Assembly: GCF_900115905.1 (NCBI RefSeq)
Contig: NZ_FOYD01000010.1
Location: forward strand, 1 to 64,000
DNA: 64,000 nt
DNA from: Halopseudomonas formosensis
GTDB lineage: Bacteria > Pseudomonadota > Gammaproteobacteria > Pseudomonadales > Pseudomonadaceae
Reading direction: 5' to 3'
The position numbers and the translations under genes were made by a program. Below the pieces are notes generated by a model. The model was not told where the DNA came from, did not search any database, and saw only the letters and a program-made list of their open reading frames with translations. Of this stretch, positions 26,993-35,119 are shown in pieces (the stretch's first letter is position 1; each line of letters opens with the position of its first letter).

Positions 26993-27802
26993 ATGGCCAT
27001 CTATCTGACCGATGGCAGCTTCGAAGCCCTCCTGTGCGCGGTCTACGCGACCTATCGCAGCCCGGCGCCTGTGGCCATCGTCGACCGGTCGGCCTATCAG
27101 GCCAGCCTGCTGGATGACACGGTAGAGGTAACGACCGACCCGGGCATTGCCCGGCGGGTGTTGGAGGGCATCGATAACGTCAGCGATGGTCAGGCCGGAC
27201 GGCTGTGCCTGATGATCTTCCTCTCGGAGTTCGCCGACGCCCCGCTGCTGGTCTGCCGCCTGATCCGCAAGCTGATGCGGGTCAGGCAGGCAGACTATCT
27301 GAAGAACTACGCCGACAGCGATGTTCTGCGCGCCGCCCAGATCCGCAAGATGATGGACCGGGAAATCCACCGCATGCACGCCTTCGTCCGCTTCCAGCAA
27401 GGGCAGGACGGCTTCTGGTATGCCCTTGTCGATCCCGACTTCGATGTACTGCCCCTGCTCGATGATCACTTCGTACGCCGCTTCGCAGACATGGGCTGGC
27501 GGATCTTCGATGTGCGCAGAGGTTATGGTATCGCCTATGACGGCGAGCAGGTGCGCCTGATCGATTCGCTGGGCGCGGTGCTGGATCCCCTGCGGGCGCA
27601 GCTCGACGAAGCCCGGCTGGACGGGCAGGAGACGGCCTTCCAGGAAATGTGGAAAGCCTACTTCAAGGCGGTCAACATCCCGGCCCGGGAAAATCGGCGC
27701 CAACACCTGCGGCAGTTACCGCCACGTTACTGGAAATACCTGTCGGAAAAGCAGCTGCAGCGCCCCGAGCGTCCCACGGACCTCAACCTGCGCGACCGCT
27801 GA
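26993..27802 (+). CDS. DUF4130 / TIGR03915-type putative DNA metabolism protein
   Basis: A 269-residue protein of the family found directly beside the radical-SAM gene in many bacteria, sometimes fused to uracil-DNA glycosylase. Conserved parts are YLTDGSFEALLCAVYATY near the start, VRQADYLKNYADSDVLRAAQIRKMMDREIHRMHAFVRFQ in the middle, and FQEMWKAYFKAVNIPARENRRQHLRQLPPRYWKYL-type sequence at the end. It appears intact, without a glycosylase domain. Being under a LexA box supports a DNA-damage role, but the reaction is unknown and its usual partner is truncated. Confidence 0.85.
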   Translation: MAIYLTDGSFEALLCAVYATYRSPAPVAIVDRSAYQASLLDDTVEVTTDPGIARRVLEGIDNVSDGQAGRLCLMIFLSEFADAPLLVCRLIRKLMRVRQADYLKNYADSDVLRAAQIRKMMDREIHRMHAFVRFQQGQDGFWYALVDPDFDVLPLLDDHFVRRFADMGWRIFDVRRGYGIAYDGEQVRLIDSLGAVLDPLRAQLDEARLDGQETAFQEMWKAYFKAVNIPARENRRQHLRQLPPRYWKYLSEKQLQRPERPTDLNLRDR

Positions 27803-27895
27803 CCTGGAGCAGCTCAGCCGCGGCGCCGGGTTCTTCCGTTTCGGTGAGGCAGGATGCTATTGTGTGCCATCCTCCAGACAACAAGAAATACTGCC

Positions 27896-29131
27896 ATGCT
27901 CAACACCCATTTCCGCTTTGCGCCCCTCCTTCGGCTGGGTCTCGCCTGCCTGCTGCTGACTACCATGGCCCACGCCGATACCGGCAGCATTGCGGCCGAA
28001 CGCTTCCAGCAGCTGGATCAGGCCCTGCAGGCCGAGGTCGATCAGGGTCGTCTGGCCGGCATCGACGTACTGATCGAGGAGAACGGCAAGCTGCTGCATC
28101 GCAGCCGCCACGGCTATCAGGACATCGAAGGCCAGGTCCCTCTGGCGGATGACAGCCTGTACAAGATCTTTTCCCTGACCAAGCCCGTCACCAGCGTTGC
28201 CATGCTCATGCTGCAGGAGCAGGGCAAGCTGTCGCTGGATGATCCACTGGAAAAGTATCTGCCGGAATTTGCCGATCTGCGGGTCGCCATTGCCGAGGGT
28301 CCCGACGGTGTGCCGGAGACAACCGTACCCCGCCATCCGCCAACCCTGCGCGAGCTGATGAACCAGACGGCCGGATTCAGCTACGGCGTATTCAGCCAGT
28401 CCCAGGTCGACACCCTGTATCTGCAGGCCGACCTGTTCAATACCGGACAGACCCTGGAGCAGATGGTCGCCAAGCTGGCGCAGCTGCCCCTGCTCAACCA
28501 GCCGGGCACCGTCTGGAACTACAGCCTGTCAGTGGATATCCAGGCGCGGGTAGTGGAAGTGGTCAGCGGCCAGCCCTATGACCGGTTCCTCGCCGAGCAC
28601 ATTTTCCAACCGCTGGGCATGAAGGAAACCGGTTACCACGTCAGCGCCGAACAGGCGCCGCGCCTGGCGGTCTCCTACAAGCCCGGTGAGAATGGACTGG
28701 AGCCGCAGGACAACAGCCAGTATCTGCACAAGCCGACCCTGACTCAGGGTGGCAGCGGGCTGATCTCCAGCATGAATGACTATCTGCGCTTTGCCCGCAT
28801 GCTGCTCAATGGCGGCGAGCTGGACGGGGTGCGCCTGCTGTCCCCCGAGTCCGTCGCCGAAATGGCCCGCGACCAGCTGCCGCCGGAGGTCGCCGGCCCC
28901 TCCTGGGCGCCGGGCAACCGCTTCGGTCTGAATGTGGCGGTGGTCGAGGACAGCGATGCCGCCGGGCATCTGCCGGTCGGCACCTACTGGTGGTGGGGCA
29001 TCCAGGGTCCCTGGATGTGGGTCGACCCGAACAGCGGGCGGATAGTCCTGGGCATGCTGCAGAACACCGACTACCGCCATTCACGGGTGGTTCACGGCAC
29101 CGTCAGCAGCATACTGTTCGGCGAGCGCTGA
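27896..29131 (+). CDS. Secreted serine hydrolase, beta-lactamase class C / esterase family VIII type
   Basis: A 411-residue exported protein with a signal peptide ending near AHA (about residue 25). The SxxK motif is S93-LT-K96 within FSLTKPVTS, and the second-site tyrosine is Y209 in WNYSL. The usual KTG-like box is replaced by a WWGIQG region. Such proteins include carboxylesterases and D-aminopeptidase-like enzymes; true cephalosporinase activity is uncertain because the third motif departs from KTG. The start at 27896 was chosen because it directly precedes the signal peptide. Confidence 0.87.
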   Translation: MLNTHFRFAPLLRLGLACLLLTTMAHADTGSIAAERFQQLDQALQAEVDQGRLAGIDVLIEENGKLLHRSRHGYQDIEGQVPLADDSLYKIFSLTKPVTSVAMLMLQEQGKLSLDDPLEKYLPEFADLRVAIAEGPDGVPETTVPRHPPTLRELMNQTAGFSYGVFSQSQVDTLYLQADLFNTGQTLEQMVAKLAQLPLLNQPGTVWNYSLSVDIQARVVEVVSGQPYDRFLAEHIFQPLGMKETGYHVSAEQAPRLAVSYKPGENGLEPQDNSQYLHKPTLTQGGSGLISSMNDYLRFARMLLNGGELDGVRLLSPESVAEMARDQLPPEVAGPSWAPGNRFGLNVAVVEDSDAAGHLPVGTYWWWGIQGPWMWVDPNSGRIVLGMLQNTDYRHSRVVHGTVSSILFGER

Positions 29132-29151
29132 GGCACGCAGGCGGGGCCGAC

Positions 29152-29571
29152 TCAATCGGCGTCGGTGCGCTCGCTCTGCACCACGCCGGCCTCGAACCGG
29201 GGCAGGTCGTCGCCGACCGTCCACCAGCTGGCGGCCGAACCGACGTAGATATGCATGCCCGGACGCGCCGCCAGCGGTTCGTTGATCAACCCCGCACGGA
29301 CGCGCAGGACCCCGGGCTTGGCCTCGGTGCGACTGAATATCGGTGACCCGCACCGGCTGCAGAAGAAGCGGTGCTTGCCCGGGGACGACTCGAAGGAGCG
29401 CAGCAGCTGCGCGCCGGTCAGCTCGAAGGCGTCCTCGGCCACCGGCAGGTTGCTGGCGAATGGCGTGCCCTGGGCCCGTCGGCATTGGGAGCAGTGGCAC
29501 AGCTGGATCGCGGCCAGCTCCCCCCGGATTCGAAAGCGGACGCCGCCGCATTGACAGTGGCCTGTATGCAC
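29152..29571 (-). CDS. GFA-family zinc protein (formaldehyde-activating-enzyme-like)
   Basis: A 139-residue protein with the GFA/CENP-V fold. Zinc-binding cysteines are at the N-terminus (HCQCGGV), in CHCSQCRRAQG and in FFCSRCGSPIF. The founding member was proposed to join formaldehyde to glutathione, but most homologues are uncharacterised. The start is GTG at 29571 with GAGG upstream. A 39-codon frame ends 13 bases before it on the same strand. Confidence 0.88.
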   Translation of the reverse strand: MHTGHCQCGGVRFRIRGELAAIQLCHCSQCRRAQGTPFASNLPVAEDAFELTGAQLLRSFESSPGKHRFFCSRCGSPIFSRTEAKPGVLRVRAGLINEPLAARPGMHIYVGSAASWWTVGDDLPRFEAGVVQSERTDAD

Positions 29572-29584
29572 TCCATCACCTCGA

Positions 29585-29704
29585 TCAGTCGTTGTTGGCT
29601 GGGGGCTGACACCCTAGCAGTTTCAGCGTCTGCCCGTCCCGTTCACCGGCGAAGAAGTGCTGCTGCGCGGCGTGACAGCGCTCAAGGTCGAAAGAGTCCT
29701 GCAT
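29585..29704 (-). CDS. Possible 39-residue small protein upstream of the GFA gene
   Basis: A short frame starting MQDSFDLERCHAAQQHFF has a GGAG-type ribosome site about eight bases before its ATG and ends 13 bases before the GFA start. It is not recognised. It could be a genuine small gene, a leader peptide, or the remnant of a longer gene. Nothing but position and the ribosome site supports it. Confidence 0.35.
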   Translation of the reverse strand: MQDSFDLERCHAAQQHFFAGERDGQTLKLLGCQPPANND

Positions 29705-30000
29705 GGCGTCCACTCCCCGTTGCATCAACATGTGTCGGACTATAGCCCAGCCACGGCGTCTGAACCGGCATTCTGCCGCGCGGACAATCTCTGAAACGAC
29801 CGGCTTTGGACAACCAATTCTTTATTGCTGTATCCTTTTGCCCGTCCCGACCAGACTGTCGGCTGCAACAGACGAACCCGTCGCAGGCACCTCCCGCCAG
29901 TAAACCGATTGATTATCGACGACCTTACGCGCACGTTCTTTCCTGCGCGCACGCCTGCCTCGGTTGAACACCGATCAGATATATGTGAACAGCTCTAACT
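29705..30000. other. Intergenic region between the small ORF/GFA pair and the KamA-like gene
   Basis: No convincing gene is present. A weak plus-strand promoter candidate (TTGGAC at 29806-29811, 17 bases, TGTATC at 29829-29834) would give a leader of about 160 bases for the KamA-like gene. That leader has no clear ribosome site before the ATG at 30001, and I see no known riboswitch motif in it. Confidence 0.4.
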
Positions 30001-31344
30001 ATGAAGACACTTGATTCCGCTGTTGCGATCCACGAGATCACGCAACACACCGCTACCCCTGAACGCTTCCGCGTCTACACCGCCCGCCAGCTCGACCAGA
30101 TACCCCAGCTGCGCCAGCTTTCCGAGCAGCAGCGTTTCGACATGCGCGTAGTCGCCAGCGTGCTGCCCTTCCGCGTCAACCAGTACGTCATCGACCAGTT
30201 GATCGACTGGTCAGCGGTCCCCGAGGACCCGATCTTCCAGCTGACCTTCCCCCAGCGCGGCATGCTGGCGCCGGAGCACTTCGAGCGGGTGGCCCGCGCC
30301 CTGCGCGAGGAGTGGCCGGCGGCCGAGTTCAATGCGCTGGTGGCCGAGGTTCGCCACGCCCTCAATCCGCACCCCGCCGGTCAGCTGGAGCACAACATCC
30401 CGCAGCTGGACGGCGAGCGGGTCGAAGGCATCCAGCACAAGTACCGGGAGACGGTGCTGTTTTTTCCCAGCTCCGGCCAGGTCTGCCACAGCTATTGCAC
30501 CTTCTGCTTCCGCTGGGCCCAGTTCGTCGGCGACAAGGACCTGAGAATCGCCGCCAGGGAGTCGAGCCGGCTGTGTGACTACCTACGCGCCCACCCTCAG
30601 GTCACCGATGTGCTGGTCACCGGCGGCGACCCGCTGGTAATGAAGACCCGCAACCTGCGCGCCTGCCTCGAGCCGCTGCTGGCGCCGGAGTTCGACCATG
30701 TGCGCACCATCCGCATCGGCACCAAGGCCCTGACATTCTGGCCCCAGCGCTTTGTCACCGACGAGGATGCCGATGATCTGCTGGCACTGTTCGAGGAGAT
30801 CCAGGCCGCCGGCAAGCACCTGGCGATCATGGCGCATTACAACCACTGGCGTGAGCTGGAGCCAACCATCGCCCGCCAGGCCATTGCCCGCCTCCGCGCT
30901 ACCGGCGCGCAGATCCGCGCCCAGGGCCCGCTGCTGGCGCACATCAACGATGATCCTGCAGTGTGGGCGCGGCTGTGGCAGACCCAGGTCGAGCTGGGCA
31001 TCATCCCCTACTACATGTTCGTGGAGCGGGATACCGGCGCCCGGCACTACTTCGAGGTGCCACTGGTACGCGCCTGGGAAATCTACCGCGAGGCCATCCA
31101 GCGGGTGTCCGGCATCGCCCGCACCGCCCGCGGCCCGTCCATGAGTTCGGATCCGGGCAAGGTGGAGATCCAGGGCGTCACCGAGATCAACGGCGAGAAG
31201 GTACTGGCCCTGCGCATGATCCAGGGCCGCAATCCTGACTGGGTACAGCGCCCGTTCTTCGCCCGCTATGACGAGCAGGCGACCTGGCTGAACCATCTGC
31301 AACCGGCCTTCGGCGAGGAGCGCTTCTTCTTCGAGCAGGACTGA
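30001..31344 (+). CDS. KamA-family radical SAM protein (lysine 2,3-aminomutase-like)
   Basis: A 447-residue radical-SAM enzyme. The iron-sulfur motif is C162-HSY-C166-TF-C169, followed by VLVTGGDPLVM, the SAM-binding region, and a KamA-like barrel. In lysine 2,3-aminomutases the PLP-binding lysine sits in PGGGGK; here that region reads GPSMSSDPGKVEI, so K387 is a candidate but the motif is shortened. The true substrate (lysine, glutamate or another amino acid) is therefore open. It is not EpmB, which is shorter and has a different context. A strong bidirectional terminator follows. Confidence 0.82.
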   Translation: MKTLDSAVAIHEITQHTATPERFRVYTARQLDQIPQLRQLSEQQRFDMRVVASVLPFRVNQYVIDQLIDWSAVPEDPIFQLTFPQRGMLAPEHFERVARALREEWPAAEFNALVAEVRHALNPHPAGQLEHNIPQLDGERVEGIQHKYRETVLFFPSSGQVCHSYCTFCFRWAQFVGDKDLRIAARESSRLCDYLRAHPQVTDVLVTGGDPLVMKTRNLRACLEPLLAPEFDHVRTIRIGTKALTFWPQRFVTDEDADDLLALFEEIQAAGKHLAIMAHYNHWRELEPTIARQAIARLRATGAQIRAQGPLLAHINDDPAVWARLWQTQVELGIIPYYMFVERDTGARHYFEVPLVRAWEIYREAIQRVSGIARTARGPSMSSDPGKVEIQGVTEINGEKVLALRMIQGRNPDWVQRPFFARYDEQATWLNHLQPAFGEERFFFEQD

Positions 31345-31362
31345 CGCCGCGGCCTGAAACGA

Positions 31363-31396
31363 AAAAGCCCCCGATGCCTGCGCATCGGGGGCTTTT
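31363..31396. terminator. Bidirectional intrinsic terminator
   Basis: A perfect 15-bp stem (31363-31377 with 31382-31396) has A runs on the left and T runs on the right of the plus strand, with loop CTGC. It can stop both the KamA-like gene from the left and typA from the right. Confidence 0.95.
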
Positions 31397-31412
31397 CCTT
31401 TACCGCCTGTAC

Positions 31413-33224
31413 TCAGTTCTTGGCGGCGCGCTTGCGCTGGTTCTCGTCGAGCAGCTTCTTGCGGATGCGGATCGACTTGGGCGTTACTTCAACCAGCTCG
31501 TCGTCGTCGATGAACTCCAGCGCCTGCTCCAGGGTGAAGCGCACCGGCGGAGTCAGCTGCACGGTGTCGTCCTTGCCGGAGGCGCGCATGTTGTCCAGCT
31601 TCTTGGCCTTGGTCGGATTCACTACCAGGTCGTTATCCCGGCTGTGGATACCGATGACCTGACCTTCGTAGATCTCCTGACCCGGATCGAGGAACAGCTT
31701 GCCGCGCTCCTGCAGGGTTTCCAGAGAGTAGGTCAGTGCCTTGCCGGTGGCCATGGACACCAGTACGCCGTTCTGGCGGTGAGCGACATCGCCGCCCTTG
31801 ATCGGACCATAGTGACTGAAGGTGGAGGCCAGGATGCCGGTACCCGAGGTCATGGTCAGGAAGTTGTTGCGGAAGCCGATCAGGCCGCGGGCCGGAATGG
31901 TGTATTCCAGGCGGATGCGGCCCTTGCCGTCCGGCGACATGTCGGTCAGATCACCCTTGCGCAGACCCATCTGCTCCATGAGTGCGCCCTGGTGCTGCTC
32001 CTCGATGTCGATGATGACGTTCTCGTAGGGCTCCTGCTTCTCGCCGTCGACCTCGCGGATGACCACTTCGGGGCGACCGATGGCCAGCTCGTAACCTTCG
32101 CGGCGCATGGTCTCGATCAGTACCGACAGGTGCAGTTCGCCACGGCCGGAGACCTTGAACTTGTCCGCCGAGTCGCCTTCTTCCACGCGCAGGGCCACGT
32201 TGTGCAGCAGTTCCTTTTCCAGACGCTCCTTGATGTTGCGGCTGGTGACGAACTTGCCTTCCTTGCCGGCGAACGGGGAGTCGTTGACCTGGAAGGTCAT
32301 GGACACCGTGGGCTCGTCCACGGTCAGCGGCGGCAGGGCTTCGACGTGGTTCATGTCGCACAGGGTATCGGAGATGAACAGCTCGTCCATGCCGCTGACG
32401 CAGACGATGTCGCCGGCCTGGGCCTCTTCGACTTCAACACGCTGCAGACCGGAGTGGCCCATGATCTTGAGAATACGACCCTGGCGCTTCTTGCCGTCGG
32501 CACCGATGGCCACCACCGGGGTGTTGCTCTTGATCTTGCCGCGGGTGATACGGCCGACGCCGATCACGCCCAGGAAGCTGTTGTAGTCCAGCTGGGAAAT
32601 CTGCATCTGGAAGGGACCATCCAGATCCACCTTCGGCGGCGGTACGTGGTCGACGATGGCCTGGAACAGCGCGTCCATGTTGTCGTCCAGCTTCTCGTGG
32701 TCGAGACCGGCAATACCGTTGAGGGCACTGGCATAGACGATCGGGAAGTCCAGCTGCTCCTCATTGGCACCCAGGTTGTCGAACAGGTCGAATACCTGAT
32801 CCACCACCCAGTCCGGACGGGCGCCGGGGCGGTCGATCTTGTTGATCACCACGATGGGGTTGAGACCGGCCTGGAAAGCCTTCTGGGTCACGAACCGGGT
32901 CTGCGGCATGGGGCCATCGATAGAGTCGACCACCAGCAGTACGCAGTCGACCATGCTCATCACCCGCTCCACTTCGCCACCGAAGTCGGCGTGGCCGGGG
33001 GTATCGACAATGTTGATGTGGTAGTCGTTCCACTTCAGCGCGGTGTTCTTCGCCAGGATGGTGATGCCGCGTTCCTTTTCCTGGTCGTTGGAGTCCATCA
33101 CCCGCTCGTTTTCCGCTTCTTTGCGGTCGAGGGTGCCGGACAGGCGCAGCAACATGTCTACCAGGGTGGTCTTCCCGTGGTCAACGTGAGCAATGATGGC
33201 GATATTACGGAGTTTTTCGATCAC
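31413..33224 (-). CDS. typA: Ribosome-associated translational GTPase TypA/BipA
   Basis: A 603-residue EF-G-like GTPase acting in ribosome assembly and stress or low-temperature growth. G motifs are HVDHGKTTL (13-21), DTPGHADF, and NKIDRPGA; domains II, III, V and the BipA-specific C-terminal domain ([18 protein letters not shown]...[17 protein letters not shown]) are complete. The start is GTG at 33224, with AGGA eight bases upstream. A TATAAT on the minus strand at 33279-33284 is the likely -10. Confidence 0.97.
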   Translation of the reverse strand: MIEKLRNIAIIAHVDHGKTTLVDMLLRLSGTLDRKEAENERVMDSNDQEKERGITILAKNTALKWNDYHINIVDTPGHADFGGEVERVMSMVDCVLLVVDSIDGPMPQTRFVTQKAFQAGLNPIVVINKIDRPGARPDWVVDQVFDLFDNLGANEEQLDFPIVYASALNGIAGLDHEKLDDNMDALFQAIVDHVPPPKVDLDGPFQMQISQLDYNSFLGVIGVGRITRGKIKSNTPVVAIGADGKKRQGRILKIMGHSGLQRVEVEEAQAGDIVCVSGMDELFISDTLCDMNHVEALPPLTVDEPTVSMTFQVNDSPFAGKEGKFVTSRNIKERLEKELLHNVALRVEEGDSADKFKVSGRGELHLSVLIETMRREGYELAIGRPEVVIREVDGEKQEPYENVIIDIEEQHQGALMEQMGLRKGDLTDMSPDGKGRIRLEYTIPARGLIGFRNNFLTMTSGTGILASTFSHYGPIKGGDVAHRQNGVLVSMATGKALTYSLETLQERGKLFLDPGQEIYEGQVIGIHSRDNDLVVNPTKAKKLDNMRASGKDDTVQLTPPVRFTLEQALEFIDDDELVEVTPKSIRIRKKLLDENQRKRAAKN

Positions 33225-33242
33225 GGGGCATTCCTGCTAGGG

Positions 33243-33284
33243 GCGACAGGCAGGCCTGTCGGAAAAAAAGAGTCACGCATTATA
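33243..33284 (-). promoter_or_regulatory. typA promoter -10 and 5'-UTR hairpin
   Basis: The minus strand reads TATAAT at 33279-33284 without a clear -35. About 20 bases further on, CGACAGG and CCTGTCG form a hairpin (33244-33261) in the untranslated leader, preceded rather than followed by a T run. It is thus a leader structure and not a terminator. Confidence 0.5.
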
Positions 33285-33343
33285 CAGACACTGAGCCCAC
33301 AGTGCCTGCATTTTCGTACAGACGGTCGCGATTTGTCCCGAAC

Positions 33344-34798
33344 TCAGCCCTTGGGAAGGCGCAGCACCCGCACATTGTCGTGGCCGCGGTCGAGCAGATA
33401 CTGGGCGTGCAGCCGGCTCATCACGCCCTTTTCGCAGTAAAGAAGATAGGCGCGGGCCGGGTCGAGTTCGGCAAAACGGCTGTTGAGCTGATAGAAGGGC
33501 ACCTTGAGCACTTCAACGCCCTCCAGCTCCAGCGGCTTGAGTTCTTCCTCATCCGGATGACGGATATCCAGCACCACCTGGCCGGCCAGCGCCTGCTCGA
33601 CGGTCTCCACCTGGGAGCCCTCCAGCTCCAGCTCCAGATCACAGCAATCGGTGGAGGTGGCCTGCTCCACCGCCGCATCCAGCACACTGAAATCGAAGCC
33701 CGTCTCGGCCGCCTCGACCTTGCGCACATTGGTGTGGATGTCCGGGCTGACGGAGATCACGCCGCAGTATTCGGGCATGCTGCTGGAAAACGCCTCGGTG
33801 CCGATGCGACGGGCGGTACGGATGATTTCGGTCTTGCTGGTGGTGATCAGCGGTCGCAGCACCAGCATGTCGCAGACCTGGTCGATGGCGGCGAGGTTGG
33901 GCAGCGTCTGGCTGGAGACCTGGGCGATGGCTTCGCCGGTCACCAGGGCATGATAGCCGTAGCGGTGGGCAATGCGACTTGCGGCGCGCAGCATCATGCG
34001 CTTGAGCACTACACCCATCTGGCTGTTGTCGACGTTCTGCAGGATTTCCGCGACCACTCCTTCAAAGGGCACGCTGATGAATCGCAGGCGATGACTGGCG
34101 GCGTACTTCTCCCACAAATAGTGCGCTACCTGGCGCACGCCCAGTTCGTGTGCACGACCACCGAGATTGAAGAACACAAAATGGGGCAGCACGCCGCGCT
34201 GGAGCATCTGGTAGCTGGCCACCGTGGAATCGAAGCCGCCCGACATCAGGCTGAGCACCGGCTCCATGGTGCCCAGCGGAAAGCCGCCGAGCCCCTCGTG
34301 ACGGGCCTGAATGAGGAACACCCGCTGCTGACGTATCTCCAGCTGCACCACCACCTGCGGGTCCCTGAGCGATACCCCGGCCGGCACACCGGTCAGCATC
34401 AGGCGTGAACCTATCTCGCGGTTGACGTCGTTGGAGGTAAAGGGATGGTGGCCGACGCGCTTGCAGCGCACGGCAAAGGTCTTGCCCGCCAGCTGGTCGG
34501 TAAAGCGCTCGACGCACAGCTCGGCCAGCTCGTCCAGAGTCCCCAGCGGGTACTCGCGCACCTCGTGGATGTGGTTGATGCCGGGGGTGTTGCGCAGCCG
34601 CGCGAGCAGCGCTGTCTGCAACGCCGGATCGTCACCGGTGATGACCTCCAGGCTGTCCCAGTTGCCGCTGATTCGCACATCCGGATCGATCGCCTTGAGC
34701 AGCACCTTCAGGTTCTTGCGCAGCTGGCTGACGAAGCGCTTGCGCACCTGGGGTGACTTGATGGTGACTTCAGCGAAGAACTTGATAATGAGTTTCAT
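33344..34798 (-). CDS. thiI: tRNA 4-thiouridine synthase / thiamine thiazole sulfur donor ThiI
   Basis: A 484-residue sulfurtransferase that makes s4U8 in tRNA and feeds sulfur to thiamine synthesis. The order is an N-terminal ferredoxin-like/THUMP RNA-binding region (about 60-165), a PP-loop ATP-pyrophosphatase domain with SGGFDST (about 185), and a C-terminal rhodanese domain whose catalytic cysteine lies in YCEKGVMSR. The presence of the rhodanese domain makes it the long enterobacterial-type form. It is divergent from glnA; a TATAAT (34836-34841, minus strand) is its likely -10. Confidence 0.96.
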   Translation of the reverse strand: MKLIIKFFAEVTIKSPQVRKRFVSQLRKNLKVLLKAIDPDVRISGNWDSLEVITGDDPALQTALLARLRNTPGINHIHEVREYPLGTLDELAELCVERFTDQLAGKTFAVRCKRVGHHPFTSNDVNREIGSRLMLTGVPAGVSLRDPQVVVQLEIRQQRVFLIQARHEGLGGFPLGTMEPVLSLMSGGFDSTVASYQMLQRGVLPHFVFFNLGGRAHELGVRQVAHYLWEKYAASHRLRFISVPFEGVVAEILQNVDNSQMGVVLKRMMLRAASRIAHRYGYHALVTGEAIAQVSSQTLPNLAAIDQVCDMLVLRPLITTSKTEIIRTARRIGTEAFSSSMPEYCGVISVSPDIHTNVRKVEAAETGFDFSVLDAAVEQATSTDCCDLELELEGSQVETVEQALAGQVVLDIRHPDEEELKPLELEGVEVLKVPFYQLNSRFAELDPARAYLLYCEKGVMSRLHAQYLLDRGHDNVRVLRLPKG

Positions 34799-34878
34799 AG
34801 GTAATATTCAGCGGTCGGCGGTGCGAAAGCGGCGCATTATACCTGCGCCGCCCGGATGCTGCGCAAAATACCGACAGA

Positions 34879-34895
34879 TGCGCCAATATGGTGCG
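34879..34895. promoter_or_regulatory. NtrC binding site 1 upstream of glnA
   Basis: TGCGCCAATATGGTGCG is a near-perfect dyad matching the NtrC consensus TGCACCA-N3-TGGTGCA. It is centred 30 bases (about three helical turns) from a second site and about 112 bases before the sigma54 -24 element, an enhancer-like layout. Confidence 0.8.
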
Positions 34896-34908
34896 CAAGT
34901 CTGTTCCA

Positions 34909-34925
34909 CGCACCGATCAAGTGCG
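34909..34925. promoter_or_regulatory. NtrC binding site 2 upstream of glnA
   Basis: CGCACCGATCAAGTGCG keeps the GCAC...GTGC half-sites of the NtrC consensus with weaker inner bases. Paired with site 1, it would support cooperative NtrC binding. Confidence 0.6.
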
Positions 34926-34998
34926 CGATAATGGCGCCCAATTGCAGCATTGCACCGCGGATGGCGCTGCGACAGGGGTTTCGGCAGCCAGGCAAAGA

Positions 34999-35014
34999 TG
35001 GCACAGCTTTTGCT
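34999..35014 (+). promoter_or_regulatory. sigma54 (-24/-12) promoter of glnA
   Basis: TGGCACAGCTTTTGCT matches the sigma54 consensus TGGCAC-N5-TTGC exactly, with the GG and GC elements 10 bases apart. It lies 106 bases before the glnA ATG and downstream of the NtrC sites. Confidence 0.9.
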
Positions 35015-35119
35015 GTCCTTGATAGGTGAATAACGAACCGGCGGGAGCCTTGCATTCCGCACCATTTCCAGGTCACGGCTGAACCCGTATCTGGGTAACG
35101 ATTCCTTCTGGAGAACAGC

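Noticed and set aside
33243-33262. Hairpin with adjacent T run before typA taken as a terminator
   Set aside because: On the transcribed (minus) strand the T run precedes the stem, so it cannot act as an intrinsic terminator; kept as a leader hairpin only.
31374-33440. 688-codon plus-strand open frame opposite typA
   Set aside because: Antisense shadow of a highly conserved GTPase gene and crossing its promoter.
34951-34967. Third NtrC-like site upstream of glnA (TGCACCGCGGATGGCGC)
   Set aside because: The second half-site is out of register by one base with the consensus, so it was not counted as a site.
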